Positions 15,271 to 23,090 of a stretch of DNA of 32,159 nt are shown one piece after another. Source of the DNA: Ammoniphilus sp. YIM 78166 (lineage in GTDB: Bacteria; Bacillota; Bacilli; Aneurinibacillales; RAOX-1); the NCBI RefSeq assembly GCF_004522215.1, contig NZ_SDLR01000019.1:1-32159 (forward strand), in the 5' to 3' direction. Each line of letters starts with the position of its first letter. Position 1 is the first letter of the stretch. The position numbers and the translations under genes were made by a program. Below the pieces are notes generated by a model. That model searched no databases and was not told where the DNA came from. It saw only the letters and a program-made list of their open reading frames with translations.

Positions 15271-15309
15271 AAAAAGGATAACTCATAAGTTCGTTGCCTT
15301 TGAGTTACC
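15271..15309 (-). terminator. Terminator of the MSFAHFDEI gene
   Basis: On the minus strand GGTAACTCA pairs with TGAGTTATCC across an 18-nt loop with inner pairs, followed by TTTTTTG. It lies just after the stop codon. The rest of 15160-15327 holds only A/T-rich leader of the zinc-ribbon gene. Confidence 0.75.
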
Positions 15310-15327
15310 CTCTGGTCGGAGTTTTCA

Positions 15328-15537
15328 TTATACAAGTTGGCCATATTTCACCATATAAACCGCTTCATCTTCTTCAACAGGCTTAAATTTTGGGACAAGT
15401 CGACTTCTTAGGATTGGAGGAATTACGTCCCTTTCTTTGACTTTCAACTCAGGCAGGAACCCTTCGGGGAAGCCATCCCAGTATTCGGCATTCTCACAGC
15501 AAATTTTGTTGATCTCATCAAAATGTGCAAAAGACAT
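15328..15537 (-). CDS. MSFxHFDEI-family small protein, copy 1 (69 aa)
   Basis: I used ATG 15537, with GGGTGAG close upstream, rather than an in-frame GTG nine bases earlier. The N-terminus MSFAHFDEINKICCENAE closely matches MSFVHFDEIFEVCCEANE at 16589, while the C-terminal parts differ (here a Pro-rich KPVEEDEAVYMVKYGQLV). A vicinal CysCys pair is conserved in both. No named family known to me. It has its own terminator. Confidence 0.75.
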   Translation of the reverse strand: MSFAHFDEINKICCENAEYWDGFPEGFLPELKVKERDVIPPILRSRLVPKFKPVEEDEAVYMVKYGQLV

Positions 15538-15654
15538 CACACTCACCCTTCCCTTCGTTTAGTGAGGAAGAATTTTGTCATTTTCTTCCTACTTTTATTA
15601 TAAAGCAGAAACTGGAAGAAAAAAGGGGAGGGAGATGAAGGTTTTGTGAACGAA

Positions 15655-15692
15655 AATAAGGAGATACAGCGGGGCTGTATCTCCTTATTTTT
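15655..15692. terminator. Strong terminator, mainly for the minus-strand gene at 15692
   Basis: AAGGAGATACAGC and GCTGTATCTCCTT form a perfect 13-bp stem with a GGG loop. The minus side has TTTTC, and the plus side a T6 run, so it can work both ways. Confidence 0.85.
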
Positions 15693-16267
15693 TAGGCTTC
15701 TAAGACAAAAAGTTCATGGGTCAGAGCTTGAAGACTCGCATCAATGGCTGTCTTGTCTTCAGACTTCATGCGCAAATCCAGCAATTGGTCGATTTGAAGG
15801 CGAACCCAAGCAATTTGATCTTCTACTCCTCGCTGCAGGTACAGTCGAGTAAGGTCTCCAATGGTGTCCTTATATTCGTAAACGAGTTTAGTCGTATTAT
15901 CACGTATTTCCTGGATTTTCACTACATTGCCATAGGCATACTGATATTCCATGATGTGTTTAAGGTAGAGGCGATGGACGAGAGCATGACCTTTACATTC
16001 TTGGACTGCTTTTCGCATGGTATTGGCCAATTGAAGATCCTTCATGATAAAAGATCCTTCGAAGATGAAGTGAGGTCCTAAAGGGTGAAAGACAAGAGGG
16101 ATTTCGTTGCCATGGTCAAAGAGGATCATCTCCGTGTCACCATTCTCAAATACACGGATCTGGGTCGTGTTGTGATTCGTTTCAAATAGTTTTACAAATT
16201 CCTTTAACTGGTGTGGGCTAAGTTCTAATTTTACCTGTTTATACATGGTGGCTACTCGTTGAGCCAT
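15692..16267 (-). CDS. Conserved hypothetical protein (191 aa)
   Basis: A soluble 191-residue protein with a beta-rich N-terminal half (YKQVKLELSPHQLKEFVKLF, then TTQIRVFENGDTEMILFDHG) and a helical C-terminal half (TRLYLQRGVEDQIAWVRLQI). No signal peptide or membrane span. I chose ATG 16267 because AGGAGCG stands nine bases before it; an internal Met8 is possible. The family is not recognised; no catalytic motif is visible. Confidence 0.75.
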   Translation of the reverse strand: MAQRVATMYKQVKLELSPHQLKEFVKLFETNHNTTQIRVFENGDTEMILFDHGNEIPLVFHPLGPHFIFEGSFIMKDLQLANTMRKAVQECKGHALVHRLYLKHIMEYQYAYGNVVKIQEIRDNTTKLVYEYKDTIGDLTRLYLQRGVEDQIAWVRLQIDQLLDLRMKSEDKTAIDASLQALTHELFVLEA

Positions 16268-16588
16268 AAGAATTCGCTCCTATTGTCCAATTTGGTTTAA
16301 TCTTATTATACCTAAAATCTCGCCTCAAATCATGTTCAGAAAGAAGAGAAAATCGATGAGATTTTGAATGAAAGCGTTTTTATTGGCGGATAAGTTAACT
16401 TATTCTTTGAATTTCTTGTGTTTTCACGGAAATGCTCCTGATTTCAAAACGGGAATAGATGCTAAACACACGTATTGATTTAATTCACTAATTTACAGCG
16501 TTGCTCTGGACTGTTAAGATAAATACATAAGATTATGAATTTTCCATTTTGTCTACAGGCCTAAGTAAGGTAAAAGGGGGAGTAGAAG
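16268..16588. other. Gene-free stretch between divergent genes
   Basis: These 321 bases carry no credible ORF. TGAAAGCGTTTTTA at 16369-16382 matches 13 of 14 positions of the CcpA cre consensus but is not near a promoter I can identify. Around 16500-16530 a TTGCTC-N17-TACATA arrangement could be a weak promoter for the gene at 16589. Otherwise A/T-rich sequence only. Confidence 0.5.
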
Positions 16589-16786
16589 ATGTCTTTTGTT
16601 CACTTTGACGAGATCTTTGAGGTTTGTTGTGAGGCCAATGAGCAGATGCACAATGAATACACGAATCGACGGGGAGCCCTGCTTTCAGACGACTGGAAAA
16701 ATGGAGTCCAAGAAACGGTAAGAAAACGCAAGAAAATCGTATTTTCAACGGTGCCCAATTCTAAGGCTTTAGCTTATAATCCCTAA
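16589..16786 (+). CDS. MSFxHFDEI-family small protein, copy 2 (65 aa)
   Basis: AAAGGGGGAG precedes the ATG. The first 18 residues, MSFVHFDEIFEVCCEANE, share 12 with copy 1 at 15328-15537, including His, Asp, Glu and the CysCys pair. The rest is basic (VRKRKKIVF) and unrelated. It is a monocistronic unit with a terminator 12 bases after the stop. The duplicated head with different tails suggests that the head is the functional or docking part. Not a family I can name. Confidence 0.75.
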   Translation: MSFVHFDEIFEVCCEANEQMHNEYTNRRGALLSDDWKNGVQETVRKRKKIVFSTVPNSKALAYNP

Positions 16787-16798
16787 AAGAAAATGACG

Positions 16799-16827
16799 GC
16801 GGGCCGGTGGTCCGCTTTTTCTTTTTT
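16799..16827 (+). terminator. Intrinsic terminator after MSFxHFDEI copy 2
   Basis: GCGGGCC and GGTCCGC pair (one G-U) over a 3-nt loop and are followed by TTTTTCTTTTTTT. Confidence 0.85.
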
Positions 16828-16918
16828 TGCATAAAGATGTATTTTTTTTAAGATCTCGTTTACAATTTTAGTAGAACATGTCGAAGTCGAAGAATCAATA
16901 TGGAAGAGGAACTAATCA

Positions 16919-19024
16919 ATGGAACAAAGATCTGAAAAAACAAGAGAGGTACAGGGAGTAGATGAGCATGGCTTCTTCATTAACCGGCACCTGAGTTGGC
17001 TGGCCTTTAATGAAAGAGTGATGGAGGAAGGAGAAGACTCACGTAATCCTTTATTTGAGCGACTAAAATATCTATCCATTACATCCTCGAATATGGATGA
17101 ATTTTTTATGGTGAAGGTAGCCAATGTTAAGGACCAGCTCCTGTTGGGCTTTAGCAAGCCGGATAGTAAATCCCTGATGACACCGAAGGAGCAGTTGATT
17201 GCGATTGAACAGTACGCTCGAACTCTGGTGAAGAGACAATATGATTATTTTTACGAGGCCATATTGCCTGCTCTTAGAGAAGAGAAGATTTCCTTTCTAC
17301 GTGCGCAAGAAATGAATGAAGAACAATCACAATTTGCCAATACCTTTTTCCATGACCGGGTGTTTCCTGTATTGACTCCAATGGGCGTTGACCCTAGCCA
17401 TCCGTTTCCTTTATTACATAATAAGACCTTAAACCTAGCTGTTCAGCTCCAAGATACGGAACGAAACCAGACAAAGGAGCTCTTCGCTTTTGTTCAAGTC
17501 CCTTCTGTTCTGCCTCGTTTTATTCAGCTACCGTCTCAAGATGATAAGAAGGCCTTTATTTTATTGGAAGATCTGATTCGCAGTCATATTGCACCTTTAT
17601 TTGCCGGAAAAACGGTATTATCTGTAGATGCCTTTCGCATTACACGTAATGCCGACATCTTTGTCAATGAGGAAGACGCGGAGGATCTACTAGAAGAAAT
17701 CGAAGAAGAACTGAAAAAACGCCAGATGGGGGTAGCCGTCCGCCTCGAGATCGAATCCAGCATGAGCGAGAGTGTAAAGGAATTCATCAAAGAAAGTGAA
17801 GAGCTAGAGGAAAGTGATATTTATCCCGTAGAGGGGCCGGTAGATCTGACGTTTCTTATGCAGTTTTCTCATTTAGAAGGCTATGATCATCTTCGTTTTG
17901 AAAAGCTGTATTCCCAACCACCTGAAGATATCCTAGGGGAGGCCAATCTTTACGATGTGATCTCTAGAAAGGATATTCTCCTTCATCATCCTTATGAGTC
18001 CTTCGACCCGGTGGTCCAATTTATTCAAAAAGCTTCCGTTGATCCCAATGTGCTCGCTATTAAGATGACGTTATACCGCGTAAGCCGAAACTCACCGATC
18101 GTCCAAGCCTTAGAGGATGCAGCCGCGAATGGCAAGCAGGTGCTTGTGCTCGTCGAGCTGAAAGCCAGGTTTGATGAAGAAAGCAATATTGCTTGGGCTA
18201 AGCGATTGGAGAAAGCGGGCTGTCATGTCATCTATGGCATGGTCGGCCTCAAAACACACAGCAAAATTACCCTTGTTGTTCGTCAGGAGGGAGAGCGGAT
18301 CAAGCGCTATGTGCATCTGGGTACCGGAAACTATAATGAAATTACGGCTAACCTTTATACCGATCTGGGAATGTTTACGAGCAGAGAAGAGGTGGGGGAA
18401 GATGCGACTTTATTTTTCAATCATCTATCTGGACAGTCCCGTCCCCCGCAGTTAAAGACCTTCAGCATTGCTCCCAGCGGACTCCGTTCGCGTTTCTTGG
18501 CCCTTATCCAAGAGACGATGGATCAGAGCACACCAGAAGCCCCAGGGCACATCATTGCGAAAATGAACGCTTTAACGGACAAGGAAATTATTGACGCATT
18601 GTATGCGGCGTCGCAAGCAGGGGTAAAGATCGAGCTGATCATCAGGGGGATCTGTTGTTTACGTCCAGGAGTGCCAGGGCTTAGTCAGAACATTCGAGTC
18701 ATAAGTATCGTGGGTCGCTTCCTCGAGCACAGCAGAGTGTATTACTTCCAAAAACGAGGGATTGAGGAGGTTTATCTCTCTAGTGCGGATTGGATGACCC
18801 GTAATTTGGATCGAAGGGTAGAAATCCTGTTTCCCGTTCTTGATGACGGGCTAAGAAAACGAGTAAAAGAGATCCTGGCGACGTCGTTAAAGGATAGTGT
18901 CAAAGCAAGAGAATTGCAGCCGGATGGAACGTACCGGCACTTAAGCGATGGAGCGGAGTGGTCGCTTGACAGTCAGCTGTTTTTCCACCAAATGGCCGTT
19001 CAGAACGCACAAGGTAGAAAATAA
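16919..19024 (+). CDS. ppk: Polyphosphate kinase 1
   Basis: 701 residues, the normal PPK1 length. It makes polyphosphate from ATP reversibly. The N-terminal signature NRHLSWLAFNERVMEE and SSNMDEFFMVKV are clear. The phosphorylated histidine is His447 in LKTHSKITLV, and YVHLGTGNYNE and LSSADWMTRNLDRRVE follow in the two phospholipase-D-like C-terminal domains. The start ATG 16919 has GAGGA about nine bases upstream. No ppx (exopolyphosphatase) gene is adjacent. A TTTACA near 16859 may be part of a promoter or a Pho-type site, but I cannot support either. Confidence 0.95.
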   Translation: MEQRSEKTREVQGVDEHGFFINRHLSWLAFNERVMEEGEDSRNPLFERLKYLSITSSNMDEFFMVKVANVKDQLLLGFSKPDSKSLMTPKEQLIAIEQYARTLVKRQYDYFYEAILPALREEKISFLRAQEMNEEQSQFANTFFHDRVFPVLTPMGVDPSHPFPLLHNKTLNLAVQLQDTERNQTKELFAFVQVPSVLPRFIQLPSQDDKKAFILLEDLIRSHIAPLFAGKTVLSVDAFRITRNADIFVNEEDAEDLLEEIEEELKKRQMGVAVRLEIESSMSESVKEFIKESEELEESDIYPVEGPVDLTFLMQFSHLEGYDHLRFEKLYSQPPEDILGEANLYDVISRKDILLHHPYESFDPVVQFIQKASVDPNVLAIKMTLYRVSRNSPIVQALEDAAANGKQVLVLVELKARFDEESNIAWAKRLEKAGCHVIYGMVGLKTHSKITLVVRQEGERIKRYVHLGTGNYNEITANLYTDLGMFTSREEVGEDATLFFNHLSGQSRPPQLKTFSIAPSGLRSRFLALIQETMDQSTPEAPGHIIAKMNALTDKEIIDALYAASQAGVKIELIIRGICCLRPGVPGLSQNIRVISIVGRFLEHSRVYYFQKRGIEEVYLSSADWMTRNLDRRVEILFPVLDDGLRKRVKEILATSLKDSVKARELQPDGTYRHLSDGAEWSLDSQLFFHQMAVQNAQGRK

Positions 19025-19027
19025 AAA

Positions 19028-19067
19028 TAAGGACTTTTCCTTTAGTTAAGGATAAAGTCCTTTTTTT
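19028..19067. terminator. Terminator between ppk and the convergent 46-aa gene
   Basis: AAGGACTTTTCCTT and AAGGATAAAGTCCTT pair with a small bulge, with a T7 run on the plus side and A/T-rich sequence on the other. It serves ppk and probably the minus-strand gene. Confidence 0.85.
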
Positions 19068-19076
19068 CTGTACTGA

Positions 19077-19217
19077 TTAATCAGGGGCAGGTCCGGTTTG
19101 CTTTGCTTTTTGCTCTGCATTTTCGAGTCCATTGGACTGAACTTGATCTTGAGGAAAATCAGGAAGAATGTCATCGCGGTCGATGGTTTGGGATGGCTTG
19201 CTCTTCTTCTTGGACAT
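19077..19217 (-). CDS. Small hydrophilic protein (46 aa), unrecognised
   Basis: A 46-codon frame with a very good ribosome site (AAAGGAGGGAAGTGT before ATG). The product begins MSKKKSKPSQTIDRDDILPD and ends with GPAPD: a basic head, an acidic middle and probably little fixed structure. It is convergent with ppk and shares its terminator. No family recognised; small proteins of this type are common among late sporulation products, but no sigma site is evident here. Confidence 0.65.
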   Translation of the reverse strand: MSKKKSKPSQTIDRDDILPDFPQDQVQSNGLENAEQKAKQTGPAPD

Positions 19218-19327
19218 ACACTTCCCTCCTTTCTTTTCCTAGGTTGTTCTGTTCGGAGGTCTTCTATTCTCTGGGCAAAGCATTATAATAGGAATATGTT
19301 TTAATTCACGAAGGGGATGAGACGGTC

Positions 19328-20566
19328 TTGCAAGTCGCAGTAAATACTCAAAAAGTACCGCAGCCAACGATGTACCGCATTTTGTTTGCGATCAGTATTG
19401 TGCACTTATTAAATGATTCTATGCAATCGGTCATACCGGCGATCTTTCCAATCTTGGAACAATCCATGAAGCTCACGTATGTCCAGTTAGGCTGGATTGC
19501 TTTTACACTTAACATCACATCGAGCATTATGCAACCGTTGGTAGGATGGTTTACCGATCGGCACTCCCTTCCGTTTATGCTTCCCCTAGGAATGGCGAGT
19601 TCTCTCTTGGGCATGTTAGGGTTGGCCTTCGCCTCTTCGTTTGAAGCGGTGTTATTGTCAGTCGTATTTATCGGACTTGGTTCTGCAGCTTTTCATCCCG
19701 AGGGCTCGCGGGTCGCCTATATGGCGGCAGGCGACCGCAGAGGACTTGCGCAGTCGATCTTTCAAGTGGGAGGGAACAGCGGCCAGTCGCTGGCCCCTTT
19801 GATGACGGTCTTAATTTTTGTTCCGTTGGGACAGTTTGGTGCCGTTTGGTTTACAGGCGTAGCTGCCTTAGCCATTCTCATTTTGCTTTATGTATCGTTC
19901 TGGTATAAAGAACAGCTGCTGTATTTTCCTCGGGTCAAGAAAAGGGGAAAACGAGAGGTGAATCCAAGCAGGCCAAAGAAAGCCGTGATTTTTGCCATTT
20001 TCCTGCTGATCTTTCTTGTTTTTGCTCGCAGTTGGTTCTCCACTGGCATTTCGAATTACTATCAGTTTTATCTGATCAACTATTACGGACTAGATGTCAG
20101 AGAAGCCCAGTATTATATCTTTGCCTTCCTTGCCTCAGGGGTAGCTGGTACCTTCATGGGCGGCCCGCTGGCCGATCGGTTCGGAAAACGAACTGTTTTG
20201 CTTTTTTCAATGCTAGGAGCCGCACCTTTAGCCTTAATGCTTCCACATGTTTCACTTGAGTGGGTATACCCTTTATTTATCGTCATGGGATTTATCCTTT
20301 TATCCAGCTTTTCTGTCTCGGTGGTTTATGCCCAGGAGCTATTCCCTGGAAGAGTGGGTATGGTCTCTGGATTGATTGTCGGGTTGGCCTTCGGTCTTGG
20401 AGCCTTAGGCTCGGTCATCCTTGGGAAGATGGCCGATATATACGGGCTAAAGTTAGTTATGAATTTCTGCAGTGCTCTTCCGCTGCTAGGAATAGCCACC
20501 CTTTTCTTGCCTTCCGATGAACGCTTAAGGGAGTGGAGCAAGGAAGAATATCCCTCTCATACCTGA
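19328..20566 (+). CDS. MFS exporter, fosmidomycin-resistance (Fsr) type
   Basis: 412 residues, twelve membrane helices. SIVHLLNDSMQSVIPAIFPI, then LTYVQLGWIAFTLNITSSIM and QPLVGWFTDR, match the Fsr subgroup of the major facilitator superfamily, and GPLADRFGKRTVL is the expected A-type loop motif of the second half. E. coli Fsr exports fosmidomycin; the native substrate here is unknown. Start TTG 19328 has AAGGGGATGAG upstream. A TATAAT near 19285 could be its -10, though the -35 is weak. Confidence 0.85.
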   Translation: MQVAVNTQKVPQPTMYRILFAISIVHLLNDSMQSVIPAIFPILEQSMKLTYVQLGWIAFTLNITSSIMQPLVGWFTDRHSLPFMLPLGMASSLLGMLGLAFASSFEAVLLSVVFIGLGSAAFHPEGSRVAYMAAGDRRGLAQSIFQVGGNSGQSLAPLMTVLIFVPLGQFGAVWFTGVAALAILILLYVSFWYKEQLLYFPRVKKRGKREVNPSRPKKAVIFAIFLLIFLVFARSWFSTGISNYYQFYLINYYGLDVREAQYYIFAFLASGVAGTFMGGPLADRFGKRTVLLFSMLGAAPLALMLPHVSLEWVYPLFIVMGFILLSSFSVSVVYAQELFPGRVGMVSGLIVGLAFGLGALGSVILGKMADIYGLKLVMNFCSALPLLGIATLFLPSDERLREWSKEEYPSHT

Positions 20567-20624
20567 TCGGACAGAAGGTTAACCTATCTTTTGGGTGACA
20601 ACTTCAACTTAAGGAGAACCCGAC

Positions 20625-21182
20625 ATGGATCTTACTACAATTATGAGTATGGGGAGGACGATGATGGGGATCTTAAGCGGAAATCCACAAGAAGAACCGA
20701 TGCATTACGGTGAGGTGTATGGTGTTTGGACTTATCTTTCTGGCTCTAAGGCGATGATTGCCGGCTACCAGACCCTCCTAAACCATGCAGGTGACACGGA
20801 CTTGAAAAGTTTTCTTCAGGACTGCATTCAATCCAAAAAGCAAGAAATTACCCAGCTTGAAAATCTGCTAAAAGTAAACGGGCTTGCACTTCCTCCTGCA
20901 CCTCCCGAAAAACCACAAGCCATGTTGGAAAATATTCCGGCTGGCGCACGCTTCACGGACCAAGAAATATCCGGGTCCCTTACCAGAGATTTTGCTGTCG
21001 GCTTAGTGGCTTGCAGCCAAGCCATCGGTCAATGCATCCGGGAAGATATCGCAGCGATGTTTACCCAGTTCCACGCTACTAAAGTGCAATTCGGAGCTCG
21101 ACTCTTGCGTATTAATAAAGAAAAAGGCTGGCTTGTGCCTCCTCCCTTGCATTTAGGCACACCAGAGCTAGCGCATGTCTAA
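20625..21182 (+). CDS. DUF3231 family protein (spore-coat-like, four-helix)
   Basis: 185 residues, mostly helical. HYGEVYGVWTYLSGSKAMIA, HAGDTDLKSFLQDCIQSKKQ and ENLLKVNGLALPPAPPEKP are typical of DUF3231, a ferritin-like family found in spore-formers and related to CotF-type coat proteins. AAGGAGAA precedes the ATG. It follows the MFS gene by 58 bases and may share its transcript; a clear terminator follows. Exact role unknown. Confidence 0.8.
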   Translation: MDLTTIMSMGRTMMGILSGNPQEEPMHYGEVYGVWTYLSGSKAMIAGYQTLLNHAGDTDLKSFLQDCIQSKKQEITQLENLLKVNGLALPPAPPEKPQAMLENIPAGARFTDQEISGSLTRDFAVGLVACSQAIGQCIREDIAAMFTQFHATKVQFGARLLRINKEKGWLVPPPLHLGTPELAHV

Positions 21183-21195
21183 AGCTGTTTCAACA

Positions 21196-21230
21196 GGACC
21201 CTCTTTGTGAGGGTCTTTGTTTTATTTTTT
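21196..21230 (+). terminator. Intrinsic terminator of the DUF3231 gene
   Basis: GACCCTC and GAGGGTC pair over a 5-nt loop, then TTTGTTTTATTTTTT. Confidence 0.85.
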
Positions 21231-21269
21231 CACGATTTGGTGTGTTTTTAGTCTGTTTTTTGGAGGTGC

Positions 21270-21569
21270 CTTCTAAATTTTGGGTTAGGCTTCCTATTTT
21301 AAGCTGATCTTTTAGGTAATTAGGCTTTTATTTTTCAACTTGGACTGGTCCGGGACCGTATGGCTGCGGTTTTGTTTTGGAAACCCCAAGGCCAGGAGGG
21401 CCTGCCCTCCCGTCTCCCATGAAAATCCCCTTACGTCCGCGGTTCAGTCCCCTGTTTTTTCGAGAAATGAAGTGATATGGGTTCTACTTTTTAGAAGTGC
21501 AATTTAAAATTCGGTTTAGAAGCTTTAATTCCAAGCTGAATTTTCAGTAATTCCGCTTTTGTTTTTCGT
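21270..21569. repeat. Two divergent copies of a ~66-bp intergenic repeat
   Basis: Copy 1 (about 21270-21336) and copy 2 (about 21501-21567) share most bases. The best block is AAGCTGATCTTTTAGGTAAT against AAGCTGAATTTTCAGTAATT, followed in both by GCTTTT and TTTTTC. Between them is a GC-rich hairpin, GGAGGGC-CT-GCCCTCC, near 21396. No plausible gene is present. The similarity is by eye and the edges are approximate. Confidence 0.55.
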
Positions 21570-21612
21570 CTATACCCTTTTTTTGCCCCGAATACTCTCG
21601 CTCGTGGACGGA

Positions 21613-21744
21613 TGCTCACAAAATTTTGGATATGCTCACGGATAAGTGGCATTTGCTCACGAGTTGGTATCGTTTGTTCACGTACCTGATACAATTTCAA
21701 ATTATTGAAGCTGTTTGATCACGAAAGCAAGCAACTTGCTCCCG
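21613..21744. repeat. 21-bp-phased TGCTCACG repeats
   Basis: TGCTCACA/G or a near form occurs at 21613, 21633, 21654, 21675, 21716 and 21737. The spacings are 20, 21, 21, 41 and 21, so a single lattice of about 21 bp with one eroded position. The sequence between the octamers varies. Because 21 is a multiple of three, the minus strand reads as a heptad pattern (REQxxPx), but it is broken by stops and has no credible start, so I treat it as non-coding. Confidence 0.7.
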
Positions 21745-21800
21745 AACCGGTAATGATGCCAAGTAGCCGGGGCTGCTTGCTAAGCCTCAATTTATCGCCT

Positions 21801-21924
21801 CGCCCGAACGTCTGGGTCGCCCAATTCCGGTGCCGCCTCGCCCAAAAGCCGAGCCGAAGCGCCCGAAAAGGCAGTCGGATCGCTCGATCGTCTGGGTGGC
21901 GCCCAATTCTGGCGTCGCCGCGCC
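21801..21924. repeat. GC-rich direct repeat, two ~43-bp copies
   Basis: Copy A (21801-21842) and copy B (21881-21924) both contain CGTCTGGGT, then GCCCAATTC and CGCC ends, with a 2-bp indel. The block is much richer in G+C than the flanking DNA. It follows the TGCTCACG repeats directly, making 21231-22020 a composite of three repeat types. No gene is credible here. Confidence 0.6.
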
Positions 21925-22026
21925 GGGAGTGCATCACCACCCTCCTGGATCTATTTACTTGCTCTAAATCCCAGTCAAGAGGAGACCCTACACCTAAGAC
22001 TCAATATTTAATTGGGAGGTGAAGGG

Positions 22027-22596
22027 ATGCAGAAAAAATGGATGGGTACCTTGGCCAGCCTCTGTTTTGCATCTTTCTTATTTACCGGCTGTGGTTTTAA
22101 CCAAGCTGGAACCAATCAAAACCAAAATCTGAATGGCATGAGTACGACCATGAATCAAGGCGGTGAGTTCGGGTCGGGAAGTGCCAATTTTGTTGAGAGA
22201 AACCGAAATGAGTGGACTAAAACAGCAGGAGATAGATGGAACCGGGCACCGTATGCTAGGCCGGGAAGCCCCAGTCTCTTCAGAGGGGATCGTGCACCAG
22301 CAAGTCCAGGTGGAGATGTTTTGTGGGGAAATCGAACAAGCTATATGTCAGGAAATCAAGCAGGGGTTATGAGGACGACTAACAATAGTAATCGAGATGT
22401 GACGGATGAAGCGCGGGGGTGGGGAAATCCTAACTACCACCGTTATTCGCGGGTACATGAGCCCAATAGCAATATCTGGGGTCCTGCAAGAGGACCGGCG
22501 GTTCCGGAGTGGACACCGGAGGGGCGCGTGTATCGGATTAAGCAAGCTGCCCCTTATTTGGAAAGAGACAACGGTTCCACATTGCGCTCAAGATAA
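22027..22596 (+). CDS. Putative lipoprotein rich in Asn, Gly and Arg
   Basis: 189 residues from ATG 22027, preceded by GGGAGGTGAAGGG; an in-frame TTG at 22012 is less likely because it would precede the ribosome site. The signal peptide ends in the lipobox FTGC (about 19-22). The mature part is low complexity, polar and probably disordered (NQAGTNQNQNLNGMSTTMNQ), with repeated W-G-N and R-x-P patches. The head resembles YhcN/YlaJ-type spore lipoproteins such as the one at 26844, but the domain is missing. Function unknown. Confidence 0.7.
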   Translation: MQKKWMGTLASLCFASFLFTGCGFNQAGTNQNQNLNGMSTTMNQGGEFGSGSANFVERNRNEWTKTAGDRWNRAPYARPGSPSLFRGDRAPASPGGDVLWGNRTSYMSGNQAGVMRTTNNSNRDVTDEARGWGNPNYHRYSRVHEPNSNIWGPARGPAVPEWTPEGRVYRIKQAAPYLERDNGSTLRSR

Positions 22597-22601
22597 GGTA
22601 A

Positions 22602-22638
22602 ATGGAGGTGCCCCAGTAGGTGGGACACCTCCATGTTT
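22602..22638. terminator. Terminator of the Asn/Gly-rich lipoprotein gene
   Basis: ATGGAGGTGCCCCA pairs with TGGGACACCTCCAT (one mismatch) and is followed by GTTTTC and then T8. It lies between convergent genes. Confidence 0.85.
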
Positions 22639-23076
22639 TCACTTTTTTTTGGCGATTAATTCCTTCAATTCGTCAAACGCGAGATAAGCCAAGGATTTAT
22701 AATCTTCATCACCCAGTAGGGTATAGAGTTCCATGAATGTAATGTGGTCGTCGAGCAGCTTGTCGATTTGATCTTGAATACTAGGGAACTGTGGGGCTGT
22801 CGTGTTGGGTCTTGTCTTGGCTTGATAGCTTCGCAACAGATCTTGTGCTTGTTCTGCTGTGCAAACTAAGGTTAACTCTTCTTCAAACGCCTCGAGCCAC
22901 TCTTCGTCGGGGATTCGGGATAGCTCGTAGGTATATTCTTTATAAAGGGCATCGGGATAATGGTAGTAGACGGAAGTGAAGCAGGCGATTTGAAATAATT
23001 CAGTTTCATAACCCTTCACACGGACAATGTCCCCAAAATTGAATTTTTGTTTTTGCCTTTTTCGCCTCTCGCTCAT
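22639..23076 (-). CDS. Conserved hypothetical protein (145 aa)
   Basis: A soluble, acidic protein. The N-terminus is basic (MSERRKRQKQKF) and leads into FGDIVRVKGYETELFQIACF, which looks like a small beta-barrel (SH3/KOW-like) strand pattern. The middle is Tyr/Glu-rich and the C-terminus helical (DEDYKSLAYLAFDELKELI). GGGAGG precedes the ATG. It starts 14 bases after the DUF523 stop, so the two form an operon. I cannot name the family. Confidence 0.75.
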   Translation of the reverse strand: MSERRKRQKQKFNFGDIVRVKGYETELFQIACFTSVYYHYPDALYKEYTYELSRIPDEEWLEAFEEELTLVCTAEQAQDLLRSYQAKTRPNTTAPQFPSIQDQIDKLLDDHITFMELYTLLGDEDYKSLAYLAFDELKELIAKKK

Positions 23077-23090
23077 GTATTGCCTCCCAT

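Noticed and set aside
16369..16382. CcpA cre-like site TGAAAGCGTTTTTA
   Set aside because: One mismatch and no promoter or catabolic gene nearby; 14-mers of this quality occur by chance.
16829..16918. Pho box upstream of ppk
   Set aside because: A single TTTACA is present; the tandem spaced repeats expected for PhoP are not convincing.
21491..21700. 69-residue minus-strand frame with REQxxPx heptads
   Set aside because: It is produced by the 21-bp repeats, has no ribosome site, and neighbouring repeats in the same series are out of frame or stopped.
21613..21744. CRISPR array
   Set aside because: The repeated part is only 8 nt, spacers are about 13 nt, and no cas gene is present.
21705..22022. 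105-residue plus-strand frame through the GC-rich repeats
   Set aside because: Composition is biased by repeats, there is no ribosome site, and it runs into the ribosome site of the lipoprotein gene.
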